Assembly: GCA_014904985.1 (NCBI GenBank) | Contig: MU128909.1 | Span: 494,235-558,234, forward strand | Length of the DNA stretch: 64,000 bases | Source: Hydnum rufescens UP504 | Taxonomy: Eukaryota > Basidiomycota > Agaricomycetes > Cantharellales > Hydnaceae | Direction of reading: 5' to 3' | Shown here: positions 11,687 to 22,634 of the stretch, piece after piece | Numbering within the stretch: position 1 is the stretch's first letter | How the letters are laid out: each line of letters opens with the position of its first letter | Program-made: the position numbers and the translations under genes | The notes under the pieces: model-generated | Databases searched by the model: none | What the model saw: only the letters and a program-made list of their open reading frames with translations | Told to the model about the DNA's origin: nothing

Positions 11687-12316
11687 CTATCCCCACCGTC
11701 ATCATATGATCCCCACTCCCACTCTGGGCTCCCCACGGCCATTTCTGCCTTGAAGGCACAAATGCGAGAAAGAATTAAAAAAGGCTATTCTCTCCTCTTT
11801 GCCCATCACCTGACCCAAATCAAAAACGACTTCCACATTTCGTCTATGAAAAAAAACAGCCTTGGTCACATTGGAAATTGCATAAAACTGACAAATGCTT
11901 CTCTTCTCCCTCTCTCTCACTCGCACCCTTCCGAATCCAAACCAATCCCCGCGCGGCCGCAATTACATATTACCAACCCGCGCGCCTTTCTCCTAATCGA
12001 CACTTGCCAAATCCATGGTATCTCGTTGCCTCCCTGTGGCCTTAATTCCACGCGGTTATACATTCCCGCCGCCGCCGCGCCATTCTCGCCCTCTATGGCG
12101 GTGTCCTATGGTCGGCCGACTATCACATCATCATCACACATCATCCATCAAAATCACAACGCCAATAATAATAATGATAACCAATAACGATACAACGGGC
12201 GCGCGCTCGCGGGGCTTCCACACACTCTCACACACGCATATATAACACATCTAGTCCCACACCTTCATTCCCGAAAATTACCAAGGTGCCATCCACTGCC
12301 GGAAGCCTTCAATGAC
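11687..12316. other. intergenic
   Basis: C/T-rich and ATC/ATAA-rich stretches (for example 12115-12190) look like untranslated or promoter sequence. No gene was recognised. Confidence 0.45.
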
Positions 12317-12535
12317 ATGTCCTTCCAGTACGTCGCACCCGGGACACTTCCTCCGGACAGCGCGTCAGACTTTTGGGACCTCGAACCAGAATTGTGTCTC
12401 GGGGTTTCATCGGACGTAGAAGCAATAATATCGTCCACGCCGTCAGGAGTCGTTGATGCGACACACCCGTGCCGGTTCTTTCCTCGACCGGAACAGAGAC
12501 ACGTGACTGGTGTCCGCACCGGTGATTCGGCATAA
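12317..12535 (+). CDS. possible small protein, unrecognised
   Basis: A 72-codon frame beginning MSFQYVAPGTLPPDSASDFW, with an acidic Ser-rich middle (ELCLGVSSDVEAIISSTPSG). Its composition is more protein-like than the overlapping minus frames, but there is no homology I can name and no clear splice partner. It may be one exon of a longer gene or chance. Confidence 0.22.
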   Translation: MSFQYVAPGTLPPDSASDFWDLEPELCLGVSSDVEAIISSTPSGVVDATHPCRFFPRPEQRHVTGVRTGDSA

Positions 12536-13198
12536 GGAGAGACGGGGAGATGGCGCGCCCGTAATAATCGGATGGGTCGGTCCGTGCACCCAGGAGGGAG
12601 ACAGGGGCTCGTTATCAGCGTCTGCACATTAACGACATGTACTTATCGCTCGGACTCTAGATAGCAGCACAAGCTAGTGTGTACGGTCATGCCGTATTTA
12701 CTAGCTGCGCGGCATGAATCCATAAGTGTGATAGGCAGAGCGATAACGCAGAACCCACATCCAACTGAGCGAGACTCGGAAATTTAATCCTTCTCCCTGT
12801 ATTAAGATAATGATCTCGGCATTCAATTCAATTTCATTCCGAACGATCTGTGCCGCAAACCGCGAGCACGAAACCAGACTTTGCCCCGTGGCATTGACAT
12901 TCAATCCCAGTTAGTTCACCACACTGACACCCGAATGGCATTGGGAAACAATATTGACAAGACGATGCGGAGACTGGGAGCAACGAGGGGTGATTGAAAC
13001 ACGAAAATAGGTTTGAGATTGAGATTCGAGATTGGAACAAGGATGGAGGGGTTCGCGGGGGGGGGGGGGGGCAATGATGATGATAGCAGTGGAAATCGGA
13101 CCGCGACCAGGAGTGTGACGTGGAGTGGTGAGACTGAGACAGAATAGGGGACGACATGTCAACAGAGAAAGGGAGCAGAACACAAAGTTGGGATCATT
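12536..13198. other. intergenic, with a G15 run
   Basis: Sequence downstream (3' side) of the minus-strand gene at 13199-14200. It contains an uninterrupted run of 15 G (13057-13071). No gene was recognised. Confidence 0.5.
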
Positions 13199-14200
13199 TC
13201 AGAACGATCCATATGACCTTGAATAATGGCAAGAAAAGTAGTCAGAGGATATGTACGGTGGTGCGGGCTTATTATACGATGGGAAGAATGGAACAGTTTT
13301 TTCGTCCTCCATTGGGATGTCAGAGGGACCAGGTCTCACATTGTCCTCATGTGTGGTCGCTATTTGGATATCATCGCGGGAACCAAGGATGGACGCAGAA
13401 AGGGGCGTAGACGGTTCCGATGAGTCTTCCGAGTCTGACGTGTCGTCTACATCGAAATATGGGAGGCCATCACAGACGGAGGAGTAGCATGAGGGAGTCG
13501 CGTCGTTAGCGTTCGATTCTGAAGAATGGTGATGGTGAGGAGGGGAACGAGAATCATACGAGAGAGGGGTACGTGGGGAGGGAATATAGATGTGAGCAGG
13601 AGGGTGGTATTGTGGGGGAAGAAGGGCTTTTGGATATGGACATGCGCCGGAGGGGGTGGCGAGGTTTGCTCGCAGTCATCAGTAGTGGTGGTACTGTCGT
13701 CGTCGAGGTCGGAGAGGACAGCGTCTAGCCAGTCTGCCTCGTCAACTTCTGCTTCGGCGGTTCGCTCGTCCCAGGACGAAATGTCGGGGAAGACGAAGCC
13801 AAAGCCGTACTCATCATCATCATCATCGTCTGTGTCTCCCTCTAGCGGGCGCGCATTGTGGGGTGGTCGGAGCCCCTTGGCGCACTGTTGTGGAGGAGTA
13901 CGAGAGGTGGAGGGTGATGAGACGCACGAGTTTGCACTGACGAGGGAGTTTTGGATTAATACGAGACGACGCAGGTTATAGGTGTCGCGACGCTCGTCAC
14001 AAGAGCCGAAGCGTAGCTTGCGACGAGACATTTGAGAGATACGAGCGGGGTCGATAGGTTCCATGGTTAGCTGAGGCGGCGAAGCAGAGTTCTTGGACAG
14101 TGTAAGGGGGGGCGACATAGCTGCGGGAGATTGGGTGAGAGCTTTGGGGGATATACTTGGGAATGGCGAACGTACGGGCAAAGAATTCCTGTGCTGTCAA
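13199..14200 (-). CDS. unrecognised Ser/Pro-rich disordered protein
   Basis: The reading starts at 14200 (MTAQEFFARTFAIPKYIPQS) and passes a conserved-looking core (SRRKLRFGSCDERRDTYNLR, then RLVLIQNSLVSANS). An acidic tract (GDTDDDDDDEYGFGFVFPDI), a run ending DADWLDAVLSDLDDD-like residues, a His/Pro-rich stretch (SPRTPLSYDSRSPPHHHH) and an acidic Ser-rich tail (DVDDTSDSEDSSEPSTPLSA) follow. The stop is at 13199-13201. The frame must shift at two homopolymers: C7 on the coding strand at 14106-14112 and C5 at 13614-13618, where one more base restores it. No domain is recognised. Low complexity with a compact basic core suggests a regulatory or nuclear protein, but this is a guess. Confidence 0.6.
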
Positions 14201-14680
14201 CCGTGTATAGGATATGTAAGGAGAAGTTCGTATAAGCGCAGACGGTGTGTAGTTATGCGCTGTTTCTTAAGCATTGTCACTTGACAAAACAGCGGGACAG
14301 GTGTAGCGGCGCAGAGGTATTTCCTAGTTTCCCATTATTGGGGAGAAAGGGGGAGGTGAGTGGATCGGAGTGAGGCGTTTAGCCTTATTATAGGTTTGGA
14401 TTTAGACTATGACTCGAATCTATGTCGATTTCATCCGGACTCAGCGCTTGCTCTTGCGACACCGCAATTATTCACACTGTCGCCATTTCTCAGGGCTAGC
14501 ACTGCTGGCGACATCGTCCGCAACAAATGCCAGCAATGGCACGGCTACACTCTCACGGACATCTCGTACTCATTGCAACGGCGAGGACGGCTAGTTGTAA
14601 TTAGGAAGCCGTGGTCAGGCCGTGACCAGCAAAATGAATATACAGACAAAAACTGGAAGTAGCAACGGCCCCCATCAACG
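14201..14680. other. intergenic
   Basis: The region between the start of the disordered-protein gene and the stop of TCP1. Short open frames only; nothing supported. Confidence 0.5.
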
Positions 14681-16772
14681 CTAATGGCCATGAGGGTCAG
14701 GTTCCCCCTTTTGCTCTAAGTCACGATACCATATAGGGTCAGATAAGCTGAGAATTCAAAGTGCTATGCACTCACCAGGGGCACATTGGATAGCATCGTC
14801 AATGCGCAGCAACGATACTGCCGCTTCAAATGCAGATTTAAGACTCTTCACCTTGCTCATTGTCGGCTCCAACACCCCAGCCTTTACATTATCTCGCACT
14901 TCCCCATTCAATAGGTCTAGACCGTAGTGAAGTAGGACCTTTTTCGGATCACCAGCCGGAGCATTTTGTGCGGAATTGTGGTACGCCCTTAGCTTCGCCA
15001 CCAAGTCTGTAGAGTCCTTTGCCGCATTTACGGCTAAAATTTTAGGAATGATTAGCAGGGCATTAGCAAATTCTGCGATAGCCAGCTGTTCCCGCGAACC
15101 CTGCACAAACGAAAAGCACATGCAGTTGCACTAAGATAAGCGAACCGTCTACAAGGAAAAAAAAACGCACCAAGGTAGTCGCAAAATTCTCCAAATATAT
15201 GCTCAACGCAGATTCCACAGCCCCCCCGCCAGGGACAACTGCTCCACTCTCCAATGTCCGTTTGATGATGGACAAAGAATCGTGCAGCGCCCGCTCCATC
15301 TCATCCAACATATAATCGTTCGCCCCCGAAGAACGATTGAAGATGACGAGATCACCTTCGTGCCCTTGATAAGGATTAATTCATCGTCCGAGATGCGGAC
15401 TTGGACAACCTCTTCCGCCGACCCCAGGCTCGATGCCTCGAAGGTCTCGTCGCCCTCGAGGTTGGCCAAGCTTGACACGAGAGTCGCACCAGTGGCTTTC
15501 GCGATTCGGCGAAGGTCTTCCTTCTTACAGCGCCTAACCGCCATGGCTCCAGCCTCAACAAACTCTTTCAGGCATAGATCATCGATACCCTTCGTCGTCA
15601 AAATCACATTTGCCCCAGTAGCAAGGATCTTTCGGATCCGCTCCAGCGTGATCTCTGATTCTCTATGACAAGAAGAAAGATCACTGAGAGCCATATGGCA
15701 GTCACATATTAATATGTACCTCTTTCGAATCTCCTCTAGCTGATTTGGATCATCAACGAGGATGTTGACTCCCAGATTCATCCGCTGTTTCTGGAAATTT
15801 ATATCTAGACATGCAATCTTGGCATTTGGAATCCTTGTTTTCATTGCTATAATAACGTAAAAACAGTAAGACGCGCGTCCCCAGCGAACTGAGTAATACA
15901 GAAACACTTATACCTTGACTGGCAACAGTGCAATTAAGGGCATATCCGCTGACGTACATTGACTCACGAGCACTTTTCCCGTGCGCTTTGAGAACGTTAA
16001 CGGCTTTTACTGGATACTTGATGTCACCGCGAGGGTTGATGGTCTTGACAGCCAACATTGCATCCACAGCCATAGGGGCAAATAAATCGTCATCACTGCG
16101 GTAGAAAACATTAGAACGCAAGAGAAAAAAACGTGTCGAAGCACCACACAAACCTCCCAATGATTTTGCTCGACATGGACGTTTTCGCAACGTTGATGAG
16201 AGCATCACGTCCAAGACTATCGACTTTGACGCTGAGTTGATCGACCATGAACTTACAGGCCTCCCTACATGCCAAACGATAGCCCGTGATGATCGTCGTA
16301 GGATGAATTTTAGATTTGACCAATTCGTTCGCGCGTTTCAAGAGTTCAGCAGCGATGATGACAACAGATGTGGTCCCATCTCCAACCTCTTTGTCTTGTT
16401 TTTGGGCCAGATCGACGAATATCCTCCCGGCTGGGTGTTCGACCTCGAGCAGCCCGAGAATCGTTGCACCGTCGTTGGAAATGGTGACCTCCTGCAAAAT
16501 AGAGCATTGAGCACTCCCATAAAGGATATGAAATAGAAGAAAGCATACGCCAATATTATCTACGAGCATCTTGTCCAAACCTAGAGGTCCCAGAGAGCTC
16601 TTCACGATATTCGCGATAGACTGCGCTGCGAGGACTGAACAATACCTTAAGTTTCCTCTTCAAACTACACCGAAGAATGCAACTGACCATTCTGATCACG
16701 TATATCCTGCCCAGACACCCTCTCCCCCCCCAAGAAGACCCCAGCGCGTGGATCGCGTTGGAATATTGACAT
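14681..16772 (-). CDS. TCP1: T-complex protein 1 subunit alpha (CCT1)
   Basis: The start at 16772 gives [20 protein letters not shown], with GQDIRDQN to the first intron. Exons follow as [20 protein letters not shown] (then DKMLVDNIG), [180 protein letters not shown] and a last exon GEPDPHGH before the stop at 14681-14683. The group II chaperonin signatures and the GDGTT ATPase motif are present. TCP1 is the alpha subunit of the essential cytosolic CCT ring that folds actin and tubulin. The frame slips at a C5 run (15323-15327) between VLRG and ANDYML; one more base restores it, so this is almost certainly a sequence error. Confidence 0.95.
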
Positions 16773-17725
16773 GTTCCGTATTTTTCAGGTTTTCGGGATT
16801 GGCCGTGCTCAACCACATGTGACTGGTATATCATCTCCTTCATCTCCTACACTCATCTTTCGTAGAACCGATACCGCGTTTATCTTCAATGATTAACAAT
16901 TGTTTGGGATTATTGGTGCCTTATCGCTATCCTCACGGTGAGTAAATGCCACCCTGTTTGCCCCCAAGGGGCATTCTATTTTTATTTTTACGCTTTGCCG
17001 CTTTCCCTAAGAGGCCTCGTTTGGATGTGCAGGGAATGTATGTTATCGCGATACTCTAAAATATTGACCTTCCTGCTATTCCTATCAGCTTCCACCTAAC
17101 ATCGTTCAGATAAGTTTCTGACTCGAGTTATCATCGTCGCTTGTTTTAACACCAAACCAGCATTCCGGGAGACACCCTCACGGACATCAAAAGATAACGA
17201 CCTTTCAGGGACCATATCATCAAATATGTATCTCGCTCTTCATATGGAGGCTTATCGTGACTCGAGTGGGGGCGGTCGAACAAAAGCGATATGACTAAAA
17301 AGGGCAGGGCTCGCCGGAGGAGGTATAAAATTCAGCAATCCCAGGATACACCAGTACCATCTCTGGGAGTCTGGGATCGGGAGTGAATATCGACCGTTAC
17401 GTCTGCAATCTCAAGGGGGGACTGAGGTATTATCCATCATTTACCCGGGGCCAGCTACCCGGCTCAACACGCGTTTCGCTCAATCTTCCACACTCCGAGA
17501 TCCTAACCCACGGGCTGGTATGCCTTCCCTCCTTCTGGAGGGGTCGTCCATGAATTCCATTGTAATAAATGATAGATAGAACACCCTGAAAATCCCCAAA
17601 AGTGGATCGACATGCCCACAGATTTCAGGACCACTGCACCTGTGACATCCTGTGTGTGAACCAGAAGTCAACACTAGGCAGGTCGATTTGCTGTTGAGCG
17701 TAGCTGTGCCTAGTACCAAAAGTAT
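16773..17725. other. intergenic, TCP1 upstream region
   Basis: Contains the TCP1 promoter. A clean TATAAAA sits at 17324-17330 on the plus strand with no protein-coding gene downstream. Nothing else was supported. Confidence 0.5.
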
Positions 17726-17807
17726 CGACAGTTGTAGGACTCGAACCTACGCCCTCATAGAGGAATTGATTTCGAATCAATCGCAGTAACCACTTTGCTA
17801 AACTGTC
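17726..17807 (-). tRNA. tRNA-Ser (anticodon CGA)
   Basis: Read on the minus strand: acceptor arms GACAGTT (17807-17801) and AACTGTC pair fully. The anticodon stem-loop is GATTGA-TTCGAAA-TCAATT, giving anticodon CGA in a seven-base loop. A long variable arm follows (CCTCTATGAGGG), as expected of tRNA-Ser. The T arm is GTAGG-TTCGAGT-CCTAC, and the discriminator base is G. There is no intron and no encoded CCA. It would read the serine codon UCG. Confidence 0.93.
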
Positions 17808-19018
17808 TAACCAATGATACAGAGTAGTGAAGCACTGTTATTGTAAATACAAGTGTATCATATTAGTCAGCATAGTTGGCGACGATGCTGTTATCGCGGC
17901 TGTGGGATATACTGTACAGCACGTTGAGGAACATCCTACACCTTTCTTCACAATACCTTCTACAGCCGAATCCGAATCCCCTTAGACAAAGAGCAGCAGG
18001 CTCGGGTTTGAAGCTTTGCCTCACCTGTAGTCCCCTGGACAATAAACTACTACTTTCAGTGGAACGCTCACGCGGGGTCGCAGCGGGGATTCTCACCTAT
18101 GCACATGAACGAGTATGTAGCAACAGATTTTTCTAATGCTTTCTATTGTATAAATCCCAATTGGGTATGTTAAAAAATGCACGAGCCATTTACTGTAGTA
18201 GGCATTCGGGTCTTATGCTATGCCTTACTATAGGTTGGTGCGTTGGTGAAAGGGACCCAAGCTGCCTCACTTCTCGTCTTCGATTACAGTCGGTTGTTTT
18301 GCATTGCCCCGGTCCGAACCCCGCTAAGTCAAGTGGTTCAATTAAGTGCCATGCGATACTCTGATGTGGTGCATGCAGGACAATCGGGGAGACTCATTTT
18401 GGCTTATTCCAGGTATCATTTCTCCCCATATGAACCACACTCGTGCACTCGAGAAGTCAATTTTTGAATTTCCGAGTTGATGGAGTAGACGGTTATCGGC
18501 TACGGCGTGTGAGTGTCACGTGCCCAGACTGCGGCCTCTACCCCTCCCCGCTCTTCTGGCCCGCTCTAGGGCCACCCCCTTTTATGATGTATGTAGGTAC
18601 TACATGTAAATCCCCTACTGGTTTGTACCTCCGCACTTTGTTCTCTGCACGAGGTTCTTTATTTCACAACGAGTATCTTCTTCAGATCTGCTCAAAACAT
18701 CTCAAGTAGCTATGAGATATCAGTAATTTATTTATGTTTATTTTATGGGACTAAATATCGTATCTACAAACTTATGTACCGCCGGCGTTGAGTTGCGGCG
18801 CCGAATTCCCGGTTTTGTTTCCGAGTGTTGCTCCAAGTCTTCAACTCAGCGCTAATGGATAGTCAAATTCTCCACTATAGGATGGGGCGGATCATCTGAA
18901 AACTCGAAATATATGCTAGCTTAGTACCATAAGGTGTCAGCGCTAGCATGCCGCCTTATATGATATGTGAGTAATAGGTGCTTCTGGCCTTGAAACTTGA
19001 TTATCGCTGTGAGTTGGA
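17808..19018. other. intergenic
   Basis: Between the tRNA and the M24 gene. Only short frames without recognisable products; AT-rich near 18710-18780. Confidence 0.5.
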
Positions 19019-21506
19019 ATGGACAACGCCAGTGCCAACCTCGATCGCAAAAATATTGACGCCTCGGGATCGCCATGGGTGCCCTGCTCGGGCGAGCGGT
19101 GCATCAGCTTTCGTGCGCTTCGCCGATCCGTCTTGCTCATATTAATGACTTTGGTCTACATCCGCATCATTGACACCTGCGATGGCCTCCCTTACTATCA
19201 AACGTGGCGATATCTCGCGCGGACCAGCCATCCAGGAGCTTTCTCGCATCTGAACGCCCACTGCTCCCATCTATCTCCAATACCGGCTCCAGAATATCTC
19301 GCCCATCCAACCCATCTAGCCAAAACGCTGTATGTTGTAAACACTTCTGCATACATTTCGGGACCTGGCTTTAATGCGTTCTACTTCGCCAGCATATCTA
19401 CATCTGCATGGCATCCTTCTGAGGGCCCTCTCTTTGTACTCACCCCACGTGTCAAATCTGGAGAGAATTTGGCCGCCAAATCGGTTGTAACGATCCTCAC
19501 CCCCCGATTCGAAGCCTGTCGAGCGAGCTTACTCCGCCTCCCAGCCTCATCGCCCTCAGATATCGCATTCACCGAACGGGCAGAACACGAAAATCCATAC
19601 GCGGTCCTCAAACGGTTCCTAACTCCGAGCCACCCCAATGTCATCGTGGACGAATACATGTGCTACTTTGCCACTCAAGGCCTCTCAAGGCCCATATTCA
19701 ATATCCTCAGCGCCTCCACCCACACCCAACCAATTCTCCCCCTGCACGAACAAAAATCCTCCGCAGAGTTCGCCCTCCGTGCCGTACGCCAGCGGATGCC
19801 CATCGGTGTGCGCGAGTCCGATGCCATAAATCAACAATATCCGCCTTCACTGCAGCAGGCCTGACAGACGTCTCTGCAGTCGTGCTTTTTGGAGGTCAGG
19901 CGTTTCCCCCCTAGATCTACCCCGATAATAACGATTTTTACTTCCTCCCGGATTAACTCTTCTGCTGCATGGATTGTACAGAAAACGCTGCCCTTCCGCA
20001 TGGATCAGGGACGGATCGCATACTGGGTGTCCACAAGAAGGCATTATTCGATATAGGGGGGAAATCACATGGATATACTTCGGATCTCATTGGGGTCAGT
20101 TTTTTGTTTCCCCTTCGGTAGTGCTGACCTTGTGCTCAAACACAACTATGATCTAAACGAATTAAACTGCATAGACAATAGCCCTCACCGGCTCGCAAAT
20201 TCCGCCCTCCCATCTCGCGCTCTGGTACACAGTGCAGCGCGCGCAGATGGCCGCAGATGTTTCCGCACGCGACCGTGTCTTGACTCAAAGCATGGATGCG
20301 GTCCCACGTGTTGCGATCGCGGATAGTGGGAATGAGGAGTTCTTCAGGTATCGCCTTGGACATGGTCCGTCCCCTTTTGTTACTTTTTAAAATTGTTCAT
20401 CGTTTTGATGAGGTCATTGGGGATGTGTGTGACATGCCTGCTTTGCTTCGCTTCGGGAATGCGTAGGAATCGGCTTCGATGGACACGACGCCCCATATCT
20501 ACGTGAAGGGATCCACGACAATGCTGTGATCGGCACGAACAATAGTGAGTCTGGCTTTGTTTTTCCTTGCCCAGTTTTGTGCAGATCCTCCGTTGCCCGC
20601 CCCCCTCTCCCTGTTCATGTGTTGTCCCGTTGGTCTGGATGTGGTGGGCTTACTATACTTTCTTCCTCACAACTAGTACTCTCGAACGAATCAGGTATTC
20701 ATCGTGAAGGGGAAATAGGTTTCTGGTTTGAGGCGCTGTCGCTTGACCACAGTGACAATGCCTTTACTTTTGTTCCTGGTGGTCCGGTTGACAGCAGTGA
20801 CAGTGACCGTGATGGTTATGATGGCAATGACGACAATGCCCCTTTTTTTGTTCCTGGTGGGGATGGCGATAATGACGACGACGACGACGATGATGATGAT
20901 TACGATGACGATGGCGATGACGATAGCGACGACGACGATGATGACGATGACGATGACGCAAGGACAAGGACAAGGATAAGGATAAGGACAAGGACAAGGA
21001 CGAGGACGAGGACAAGGATGAGGTCAGGAATGACAACGACAACAAGGACCACAAGGACAACGAGGACGACGATAACACACACGGAAAGACCCGCAGGGGC
21101 TCATCGTCCTACACGACTACGAATCGCGACAAGCAGGGAAAGGTCTACAAGGGCTGGTAGTCCACAACTACGATTGCCGACATACGAAGTATATACAAGG
21201 TCTGGTCGTCCTATGCGAGTACGATTGGAGACAGACAGGGAAAGACTGGCAAGGGCTGGTAATCCACGACTACGATTGGCGACAAGCAATGAAAACTTCT
21301 CTGATCCTGATCGTCCTATACCAAGACGATTGGAGACAAGGGCGGAAAGACTTGAAAGGGCTGGTCCTCCACAAGAAGTATTGGCGATGAGCATCGAAAA
21401 CATCACTAGGGCTGGTCCTCCACGACTACTACACGCGACGAGCAGCGACAGTTCTGCAGGGGCTGATCGTTTTTCACGACTACTATCGGCACCGGAGAGC
21501 GATTGA
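19019..21506 (+). CDS. membrane-anchored M24 (Xaa-Pro aminopeptidase-like) protein with repeat tail
   Basis: The N-terminus has a signal anchor (RRSVLLILMTLVYIRII), then the creatinase/prolidase N-domain (HCSHLSPIPAPEYLAH, AYISGPGFNAFYF, AKSVVTILTPRFEACRASLL). Later exons give TISAFTAAGLTDVSAVVLFG, ENAALPHGSGTDRILGVHKK, FDIGGKSHGYTSD, WYTVQRAQMAADV, EEFFRYRLGHG, IGFDGHDAPYLREGIHD and LSNESGIHREGEIGFWFEAL. The five expected metal ligands can be placed: two Asp (FDIGG, TSD), His (LGHG), Glu (SNES) and Glu (WFEAL). The family removes residues before proline. One base is missing at an AAA run (19828-19830), and about a dozen family residues seem absent after SAEFAL. Instead of ending after the catalytic domain, the frame runs on through an Asp tract, an Arg/Thr tract and in-frame repeats to a stop at 21504-21506. 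Whether the tail belongs to the same protein needs transcript evidence. Confidence 0.72.
20869..21060 (+). repeat. low-complexity GAY and AGGACA tracts
   Basis: GAC/GAT triplets (20872-20957) encode a near-pure Asp run in the M24 frame. They are followed directly by AGGACA/AGGATA hexamer-like units (about 20959-21020) encoding alternating Arg/Thr or Arg/Ile. In the +2 frame the second tract would read Lys-Asp repeats. Confidence 0.85.
21097..21486 (+). repeat. minisatellite of about eight 48-54 bp units
   Basis: Degenerate units start with GGGCTGGTCGTCCACGACTA or close variants, followed by CGATTGGCGACAAGCAGGGA-like sequence. Starts are visible near 21097, 21151, 21199, 21253, 21307, 21358, 21409 and 21457. 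In the open frame each unit encodes a 16-18 residue repeat with an R-A-G-x-P core and a (R/L)-L-(A/E)-T segment. Size differences between units are mostly multiples of three. Another frame of the same units (GWSSYTTTIGDKQGKT-like) is closed by stops from 21168. Confidence 0.8.
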
Positions 21507-22634
21507 CCTTGTTCGGGAGCCTGTATTCACATATGTTTTTCATTCAGGTGATCACTCGTATCCTCCCATTCTGTACATAACCATGCATCCAAGTTGCTTT
21601 TCTGGCAACCACCCTGCCTTCAAACTACTAGTTCATCCTTTATTGAGAAGTTCCAGCAGAGACACGACATACTTAATCAGGGATTTCAATGGGTCCCAGC
21701 CTATTCATGATGCCAACATTTGATTGATTGATTATTCGGGCCATGTTCCAGTGGTGGGTAGGATGTGGGCCACGGATTGGGGAAGAGAGTTGACTCAGTT
21801 GAGGTCTACGCGGAAAAATAAAGCAGGGTTGGTCACTGTGCAGACGGCTGATTCTAGCTGTCTACAGTACTTTAGCAAAGCGGTTACCAAGACGTCGGAT
21901 GTAGGATCGACAGAGGCTACGAGACCGCAATGCAACAAACATGAGAAAACAAACAGATGAAATATTTATTACTCTAGCGAAAATGGCAGAATGCAGTACA
22001 CATATACTGAAAACTGGACGGGGGGTAAATAGATGACAGCTCCAGATCATTCATGACTAGAACAAAGACTAGCCTACTGACATTGAAGAGCAATCGGCTG
22101 GAGGAGAAGTATTATAGAGAGGAACCAATCAGAGAGTTCAAACCACATAGTTAATTACGTAAAATCCATATCCTTTGCGAGCAGCATGCCGCGAAGTCTT
22201 GATCCATGAAAAATGGCATAACAGCGAGTAAGAAACTCGCACTCCAGGAAAGGTCGAGCGCCGGAGCCCCGGTGATTGTGGCCAAAGAGTGGGGTAGTGG
22301 GGGGGGTAGCTGGCCTTACAGTACCTGAGCGCATGCAATGACTAAAGTCGACGTAGATCCCGTAGATGATGAGAGAGGATATCGATGTTTGTACAGGCAA
22401 GCGTCAATTCCTGAGCCCCAAACTACGGTGGGGCTCTGAGCGTTCACAATTGTGTATCGTGGATTAAGGATCGTTTGGGGGTATATGATAGGTATTGGGG
22501 AATAATAAGGTCGAAGATGCAATACAAGTCGGAGAGAATTAAGGACGAATTAACATCATAAGAAGACATTCTAGGGTCCGAGGATGGCGTAACCTGCGCG
22601 CTCGCTCCTGCCCCATACGCGGAGGGATTCCCCG
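21507..22634. other. intergenic, convergent 3' ends
   Basis: Between the M24 gene and the cupredoxin gene. Only short frames; no recognisable gene, tRNA or repeat. Confidence 0.5.

Noticed and set aside
13526..13981. 151-codon plus-strand frame
   Set aside because: It lies opposite the better supported minus-strand gene, and its Ser runs mirror that gene's Asp tract.
15282..15668. 128-codon plus-strand frame
   Set aside because: It is antisense to conserved TCP1 exons.
18300..18345. GGTCCGAACCCC, resembling a tRNA T arm
   Set aside because: No matching acceptor or anticodon stem could be folded around it.
20764..21078. Minus-strand Ser/Leu- and Arg/His-rich frames
   Set aside because: They are the reverse reading of the GAY and AGGACA triplet repeats and have no independent support.
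21097..21486. CRISPR-like array
   Set aside because: Units are degenerate, contiguous and without unique spacers, in a eukaryotic coding frame; this is a minisatellite.
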